This document shows, piece after piece, positions 5,764 through 9,161 of a stretch of 9,161 nt of DNA. The number at the start of each line of letters is the position of its first letter. Position 1 is the stretch's first letter. Both the position numbers and the translations under genes were made by a program. The notes beneath the pieces were generated by a model. That model ran no database searches, was not told where the DNA came from, and was given only the letters and a program-made list of their open reading frames with translations. The DNA is from an uncultured Erysipelotrichaceae bacterium (GTDB lineage: Bacteria > Bacillota_I > Bacilli_A > RF39 > UBA660), in assembly GCA_902783915.1 (NCBI GenBank), contig CACZSX010000044.1, forward strand, positions 1 to 9,161, written 5' to 3'.

Positions 5764-6237
5764 ATGTGGGAAGATATTTATAAAGAAAATAAAAGATTGG
5801 ATATCATATTTATGTCTAAATATAAAGAAGATTCTAAAATATATGAAAAAAATTGTATAGAACTTATGAACGAAATATCAGAGTTCGCAAATGAAACAAA
5901 ATGTTTTAAATATTGGAGTATTAAAAAGATGAATAAAGAGAAAGCATTAGAAGAGTATGCAGATGTAATAACAATGTCTTTAAGTTTCTTTACAATTTTA
6001 AATGTAAAATTAGAAATAATACCACATACAGATACTATAGATGTATTATACTTATTAAATAAGTTATATAGTAATGTATCATTACTTTATGAAAATAAAA
6101 GTGATAAATTAGTTAAACAAATATTTAGTGATGTATTATATTTAGGAGATTTATTTAATTTTAGTGATAAAGAAAAATATGATGCATGTTATAAGAAAAT
6201 GAAAATAATAGAAGAAAGATTAAATAGTGATTATTAG
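5764..6237 (+). CDS. Dimeric-type dUTPase / MazG-like nucleotide pyrophosphatase
   Basis: The 157-residue, all-helical product matches the dimeric dUTPase-like (dUTPase_2) family, which hydrolyses dUTP (or a related nucleoside triphosphate) to the monophosphate and pyrophosphate and keeps uracil out of DNA. The first metal-binding helix is ELMNEISEFANETKCFKYWS (33-52), with E37 and E40 and the family signature NETKCFKYW. The second is EEYADVI (63-69), with E64 and D67. Length is usual for small members. ATG 5764 follows GGAGGT (5755-5760), directly downstream of the T-box T tract. The stop TAG lies inside the RBS of tyrS, so the two are co-transcribed and probably coupled. It is odd for a nucleotide-sanitising enzyme to be first under tyrosine T-box control. 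Substrate (dUTP versus another NTP) is inferred. Confidence 0.85.
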   Translation: MWEDIYKENKRLDIIFMSKYKEDSKIYEKNCIELMNEISEFANETKCFKYWSIKKMNKEKALEEYADVITMSLSFFTILNVKLEIIPHTDTIDVLYLLNKLYSNVSLLYENKSDKLVKQIFSDVLYLGDLFNFSDKEKYDACYKKMKIIEERLNSDY

Positions 6238-6245
6238 GAGGATAT

Positions 6246-7472
6246 ATGAAATTATTTGATGAATTAAAATGGAGAGGTTTAATAAAAGATACTGCTGGTG
6301 ATGATTTAGAAGAAAAAATTAATAATGGTGGTATGACATTTTATATAGGTACAGATCCTACTGCAGATTCAATGCATATTGGGCATTATACATCATTTTT
6401 AATATCTAAAAGGCTTGCAAAAGGAGGACATCACCCAATACTTTTAATAGGTGGCGCAACAGGTAGAATTGGAGATCCTAGACCTACAAGTGAAAGAGAA
6501 ATGAAATCTATTGAGGAAATAGAACATAATATAAAAGGACTAACTAAACAAGCTGAAGATATATTTGGATTTGAAGTAGTTAATAACTATGATTGGTCTA
6601 AGGATATTAATTTTATTAATTTTTTAAGAGATTATGGAAAATTCTTTAGTTTAAATTATATGTTAGATAAAGATATTATTAAAAGAAGATTAGAAACTGG
6701 TATTACATATACAGAATTTTCATATATGATAATGCAAGCATTAGATTTCTTACATCTATATGAAACTAAGAATTGTACTATGCAAGTAGCGGGCTCTGAT
6801 CAATGGGGTAATATAACAGCAGGGATAGATTTAATAAGAAAGAAAACGGGTAAAGATGTATATGCATTTACTATGCCTCTTATTACTAATAAAGATGGTA
6901 CTAAAATAAGTAAAAGTGAAGGAAAAACTATATGGTTAGATAAAAATAAAACCTCATCTTATGAATTATATCAATATTTTATTAATACAGATGATTCAAT
7001 GTGTGAAGATTATTTAAAAGTATTTACATTCTTATCTCCTGAAGAAATAATAAAAATTATGGAAAAACATAATGCTGAACCACATTTAAGAATTGCACAA
7101 AAAATATTAGCAGAAGAAGTAATAACAGATTTACATGGTAAAGAAGAATATAAAAAAGCATTAGAAACTAGTGAAATATTATTTAATGGAGAAATTAGAA
7201 AACTAGATCCTAGTGATATAGAAAAAGTATTTAATAATGTAGATAACTATGAAATAGGTAATGAATTAAATGTAGTAGATATGCTAGTAGATAATGGTAT
7301 ATGTTCATCTAAAAGAGAAGCAAGAGAATTCTTAACTACAGGAAGTATTACTATAAATGGAGATAAAATAACTGACTTAGATTTTAATATTACAAAAGAT
7401 TTTGCAATAAATGGTAAATATGTTGTAGTAAGACGTGGAAAGAAAAAGTATTACTTAGTTAAATTTAAGTAA
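6246..7472 (+). CDS. tyrS: Tyrosyl-tRNA synthetase
   Basis: TyrS, a class I synthetase, activates tyrosine with ATP and charges tRNA-Tyr in the cytoplasm. The 408-residue product starts with the typical LFDELKWRGLIKDT. The tyrosine pocket region is YIGTDPTADS (33-42). HIGH is at 44-47, the tyrosine-binding region is around GITYTEFSYMIMQALDFLHLY (152-172), GSDQWGN is at 183-189, and the KMSKS loop is KISKS (220-224). A C-terminal S4-type RNA-binding domain (about 343-408) contains NGICSSKREAREFLTTG. All expected motifs are present and the length is normal (B. subtilis about 420). RBS AGGAGG (6236-6241) overlaps the stop of the dUTPase-like gene, 4 nt before ATG. Expression is under the tyrosine T-box upstream. 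The stop codon lies in the right arm of a 14-bp inverted repeat. Confidence 0.98.
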   Translation: MKLFDELKWRGLIKDTAGDDLEEKINNGGMTFYIGTDPTADSMHIGHYTSFLISKRLAKGGHHPILLIGGATGRIGDPRPTSEREMKSIEEIEHNIKGLTKQAEDIFGFEVVNNYDWSKDINFINFLRDYGKFFSLNYMLDKDIIKRRLETGITYTEFSYMIMQALDFLHLYETKNCTMQVAGSDQWGNITAGIDLIRKKTGKDVYAFTMPLITNKDGTKISKSEGKTIWLDKNKTSSYELYQYFINTDDSMCEDYLKVFTFLSPEEIIKIMEKHNAEPHLRIAQKILAEEVITDLHGKEEYKKALETSEILFNGEIRKLDPSDIEKVFNNVDNYEIGNELNVVDMLVDNGICSSKREAREFLTTGSITINGDKITDLDFNITKDFAINGKYVVVRRGKKKYYLVKFK

Positions 7473-7479
7473 TACTTTT
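7444..7479 (+). terminator. tyrS: Hairpin spanning the tyrS stop codon
   Basis: AAAAGTATTACTTA (7444-7457), loop GTTAAATT, TAAGTAATACTTTT (7466-7479): a perfect 14-bp inverted repeat. The left arm encodes part of the C-terminus and the right arm holds the TAA stop (7470-7472). The T run is only 4 long, so it may be a weak terminator or an mRNA 3'-end protector ahead of the stronger hairpin at 7504. Confidence 0.6.
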
Positions 7480-7503
7480 AAAATTTATATTATTATTTGA
7501 AAC

Positions 7504-7527
7504 AAAAAAGAGGTAAACCTCTTTTTT
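7504..7527. terminator. Bidirectional terminator between tyrS and rpsD
   Basis: AAAAAAGAGG (7504-7513), loop TAAA, CCTCTTTTTT (7518-7527): a perfect 10-bp stem flanked by A and T runs, so it has a U tract on both strands. It ends tyrS (+) and rpsD (-). Confidence 0.92.
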
Positions 7528-7536
7528 TATTATTAA

Positions 7537-8136
7537 TTATTTATTATAGAATTCAACAACTAATGACTCATTAATTTCTTGACTTAATTCGCTTCTTTCT
7601 GGATATCTAATATAAGTACCTTCAAGTTTATTCTTATCAAATGAAACATATTCTACATTTCTATTAATTGCTTCTAATGCTTGCTTCATACCTTTATGTT
7701 CCTTGGAATTTTCTCTTATTGATACTACATCACCAGGTTTAACTTGATAAGAAGGAATATCAACTTTCTTACCATTAACAGCTACATGTCCATGGTTAAC
7801 AAATTGTCTTGCAGCTCTTCTTGTAGAAGCAATACCCATACGATAAACTATGTTATCAAGTCTGCTTTCTAATAATTTAAGCATGTTTTCACCATGAATA
7901 CCTTTTAGTTTTCCAGCTTTTTCAAATGTCTTCTTTAATTGCTTTTCACTAATTCCGTAAGTAAATCTAATTTTTTGTTTTTCAACTAATTGAACTCCAT
8001 AGTTAGATAACTTACTTTTTCTAGCATTACCGTGTTGTCCTGGCCCATAAGGTCTTTTAACAAGTTCTTTACCAGTTTCTAAAGTAGATATACCAACACG
8101 ACGACTTTTCTTGTAACTAGGTCCAGTGTATCTCAT
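7537..8136 (-). CDS. rpsD: Ribosomal protein S4
   Basis: S4 is a primary 16S rRNA-binding protein that nucleates assembly of the small subunit and, in many bacteria, represses its own synthesis. The 199-residue product is nearly the length of B. subtilis S4 (200) and aligns throughout: RYTGPSYKKSRR (2-13), KRPYGPGQHG (27-36), YGVQLVEKQK (46-55), the S4 domain from SRLDNIVYRMG (91-101) through ARQFVNHGHVAVNG (109-122) and DIPSYQVKPGD (126-136), and the C-terminal EGTYIRYPERSEL. The N-terminus lacks zinc-binding cysteines, so this is the C-minus form. It is monocistronic, convergent with tyrS and divergent from ezrA. RBS AAAGGAG (8150-8144) lies 7 nt before ATG 8136. A structured leader of about 159 nt precedes it. 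Confidence 0.98.
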   Translation of the reverse strand: MRYTGPSYKKSRRVGISTLETGKELVKRPYGPGQHGNARKSKLSNYGVQLVEKQKIRFTYGISEKQLKKTFEKAGKLKGIHGENMLKLLESRLDNIVYRMGIASTRRAARQFVNHGHVAVNGKKVDIPSYQVKPGDVVSIRENSKEHKGMKQALEAINRNVEYVSFDKNKLEGTYIRYPERSELSQEINESLVVEFYNK

Positions 8137-8295
8137 AACATTTCTCCTTTCTTTTGTTTACTATAAACAAGAGATCATAATTTTACTTATAGGGTGAGTA
8201 TTTACAATTTTCGCTAAAGCAGCTTTTAACTACTAATTTCATTTAAAATAAACACATTATAAGTTAGATTACAATGCTGCCAAAATGTTTAAAGC
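8137..8295 (-). promoter_or_regulatory. rpsD: rpsD leader, probable S4 autoregulatory element
   Basis: About 159 nt of leader with no ORF. On the minus strand, the predicted 5' end GCTTT-A-AAC (8295-8287) pairs with GTT-A-AAAGC (8230-8222) at 8 of 9 positions. GCAGC (8280-8276) can instead pair with GCTGC (8223-8219), and ATTTT (8286-8282) with AAAAT (8211-8207). These share bases 8223-8222, so they form either alternatives or a compact pseudoknot-like fold. A hairpin TTGTTTA-TAG-TAAACAA (8170-8154) stands just before the RBS. Firmicute rpsD leaders bind S4 to repress translation; that this one does so is inferred from position and structure. Confidence 0.5.
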
Positions 8296-8301
8296 ATATG
8301 T

Positions 8302-8330
8302 ATTATAATATTTTATTTAAATTTAGTCAA
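8302..8330 (-). promoter_or_regulatory. rpsD: SigA-type promoter of rpsD
   Basis: On the minus strand, TTGACT (8330-8325), a 17-nt spacer, then TATAAT (8307-8302): one mismatch in the -35 and a perfect -10. The predicted start near 8295 coincides with the first paired base of the leader. It is one of only two promoters here with a good -35 (the other drives the T-box). Confidence 0.9.
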
Positions 8331-8335
8331 TACTA

Positions 8336-8381
8336 TAAAATATATTCTAAAATGTCGAAATATGTGGTAAAATATATTATA
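8336..8381. repeat. Direct repeat upstream of ezrA
   Basis: TAAAATATATTCTA (8336-8349) and TAAAATATATTATA (8368-8381) match at 13 of 14 positions, 32 bp apart start to start, or about three helical turns. The second copy contains the putative ezrA -10 (TAAAAT). The composition is simple, so chance similarity in AT-rich DNA is possible. Confidence 0.4.
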
Positions 8382-8391
8382 GATAGGAGAG
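8365..8391 (+). promoter_or_regulatory. ezrA: Extended -10 promoter and RBS of ezrA
   Basis: TGG followed by TAAAAT (8368-8373) is an extended -10 with a poor -35 (TTCTAA, 8345-8350). The RBS is TAGGAGAG, with AGGAG as its core, just upstream of ATG 8398. The leader is predicted at about 18 nt. Confidence 0.55.
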
Positions 8392-8397
8392 TGGGTT

Positions 8398-9161
8398 ATG
8401 AATAATGATATTATACTTCTTATTTTGACTTATTATTTTATAGGTGTTGCTTGTATTATTATTACATTAAATTTAATACAGTATTTTAATAAGAAAAAAT
8501 ATAAAAATGAAATAGAATCATTAGATATAGAAAAAAATCAAATAATTGATGCTCCTATAATGACTGAATTATCTAAAGTGGAAGTATTAAAAGCAAAGTC
8601 TATAAAAGAAAAATATAAGCAATGGAAAAAAGAAATAGAAGATATGAAGAATGATTTAGATTCTTCTATAAATGATATGATATTGGATGCAGATTTTTCA
8701 CTTGAACAGAAAAATTATAAAGATTATTTAAGAAAAAAGATTAATATAGAAATTAAATTATTAGAATTAAAAGAACAAAAAGAAAGATTATTAGAAGAAA
8801 TAAAAGAAATAACTTTAAGTGAAGAAAGAAATAGAGTTTTAATTACTGAATTAAAAACAAAATATAGAGATATAGTTCATAATTTTGAAGTTAATAAAGA
8901 TTCATTTTCTTCTATTACAAGTGTAGTACAACTTCAAATAGAGACTATAGAAAAAAGATTTTTAGATTTAGAAAAAGACTTGGAAAAACAGGATTATATA
9001 TCTGCTAATAAAATAAGCAAAGTTATAGACAAGATGGTTAAACATTTGGATACTATTGTTGATGAAATACCACCTGCTATGGCTATGATAGATACAATAA
9101 TTCCAAAACGATTAGAAGAAGTAAGTAATACTTATGAAAATATGATTAAATCAGGATATCA
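8398..9161 (+). CDS. ezrA: Septation ring formation regulator EzrA, N-terminal part
   Basis: The frame is open to the right edge: 254 complete codons, about 45% of a usual EzrA (near 560 residues). EzrA is a membrane-anchored, spectrin-like protein that binds FtsZ, limits Z-ring formation to mid-cell and links division with wall synthesis. An N-terminal membrane segment (about 5-29) is followed by basic residues (NKKKYKN), then the family start IIDAPIMTELSKVE (49-62) and YKQWKKEIEDM (73-83), long coiled-coil helices rich in Glu and Lys (about 90-220), and the repeat-domain signature IPKRLEEVSNTYENMIKSGY (235-254). The extracellular part before the membrane segment is only a few residues, as usual. 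ATG 8398 is chosen for the upstream AGGAG and because the membrane segment must be kept. The C-terminal half lies outside the window. Confidence 0.92.
   Translation, partial: MNNDIILLILTYYFIGVACIIITLNLIQYFNKKKYKNEIESLDIEKNQIIDAPIMTELSKVEVLKAKSIKEKYKQWKKEIEDMKNDLDSSINDMILDADFSLEQKNYKDYLRKKINIEIKLLELKEQKERLLEEIKEITLSEERNRVLITELKTKYRDIVHNFEVNKDSFSSITSVVQLQIETIEKRFLDLEKDLEKQDYISANKISKVIDKMVKHLDTIVDEIPPAMAMIDTIIPKRLEEVSNTYENMIKSGY

Noticed and set aside
5764..6237. MazG-type antitoxin or phage-derived dUTPase as part of a defence system
   Set aside because: No toxin, nuclease or phage gene is adjacent. The gene is tightly coupled to tyrS under a housekeeping T-box, so a defence role has no support.
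7444..7479. Attachment site or insertion-sequence end formed by the 14-bp inverted repeat
   Set aside because: There is no transposase or target duplication, tyrS is intact to its normal C-terminus, and a hairpin at a gene end fits termination better.
8137..8397. Possible small gene in the rpsD-ezrA intergenic region
   Set aside because: I saw no frame with a start, a ribosome binding site and useful length; promoters and a structured leader account for the region.

Overview
The window is AT-rich DNA, dense with genes, from a low-GC Gram-positive bacterium of the Bacilli / Mollicutes-related branch. Three things point there: a tyrosine T-box leader in front of tyrS, the EzrA and YtxH families, and a gene order (trmB, then ytxG/ytxH-like genes, then tyrS, rpsD and ezrA) that resembles, from memory, the Bacillus subtilis chromosome around ytmQ-ytxGH-tyrS-rpsD-ezrA. 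All visible tryptophans are TGG. The 12 visible stop codons are 9 TAA and 3 TAG, with no TGA. I cannot name a genus.

Positions 1-2471 (+) are the end of a cell-surface polysaccharide region: the tail of an unrecognised gene, a terminator, then a two-gene operon of a sugar-transfer-associated ATP-grasp enzyme and a GT4 glycosyltransferase. A bidirectional terminator separates it from a 73-residue coiled-coil protein on the minus strand (2493-2714). That gene is divergent from trmB (2787-3407), and their promoters interlock.

Positions 3469-5532 (+) form a tight four-gene operon of cell-envelope character: a lipoprotein, a disordered acidic protein with a conserved-looking linear motif, a one-pass membrane protein of YtxG/DUF948 type, and YtxH. 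There is no terminator after ytxH. A near-consensus promoter starts directly after its stop codon and drives a tyrosine T-box leader (about 5566-5754), which controls a dimeric-type dUTPase/MazG-like nucleotide pyrophosphatase and tyrS.

Positions 7444-7527 hold two stacked terminator hairpins between convergent tyrS and rpsD. rpsD (minus) has a near-consensus promoter and a leader of about 159 nt with long-range pairings, probably the S4 autoregulatory element. Divergent from it, ezrA (8398 onward) runs off the right edge.

I see no mobile element, CRISPR array, tRNA or rRNA. The unusual points are regulatory compaction (promoters and ribosome binding sites almost fused, terminators shared between strands, a T-box serving two upstream promoters) and several uncharacterised small envelope proteins. 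I see no clear new multi-gene system.
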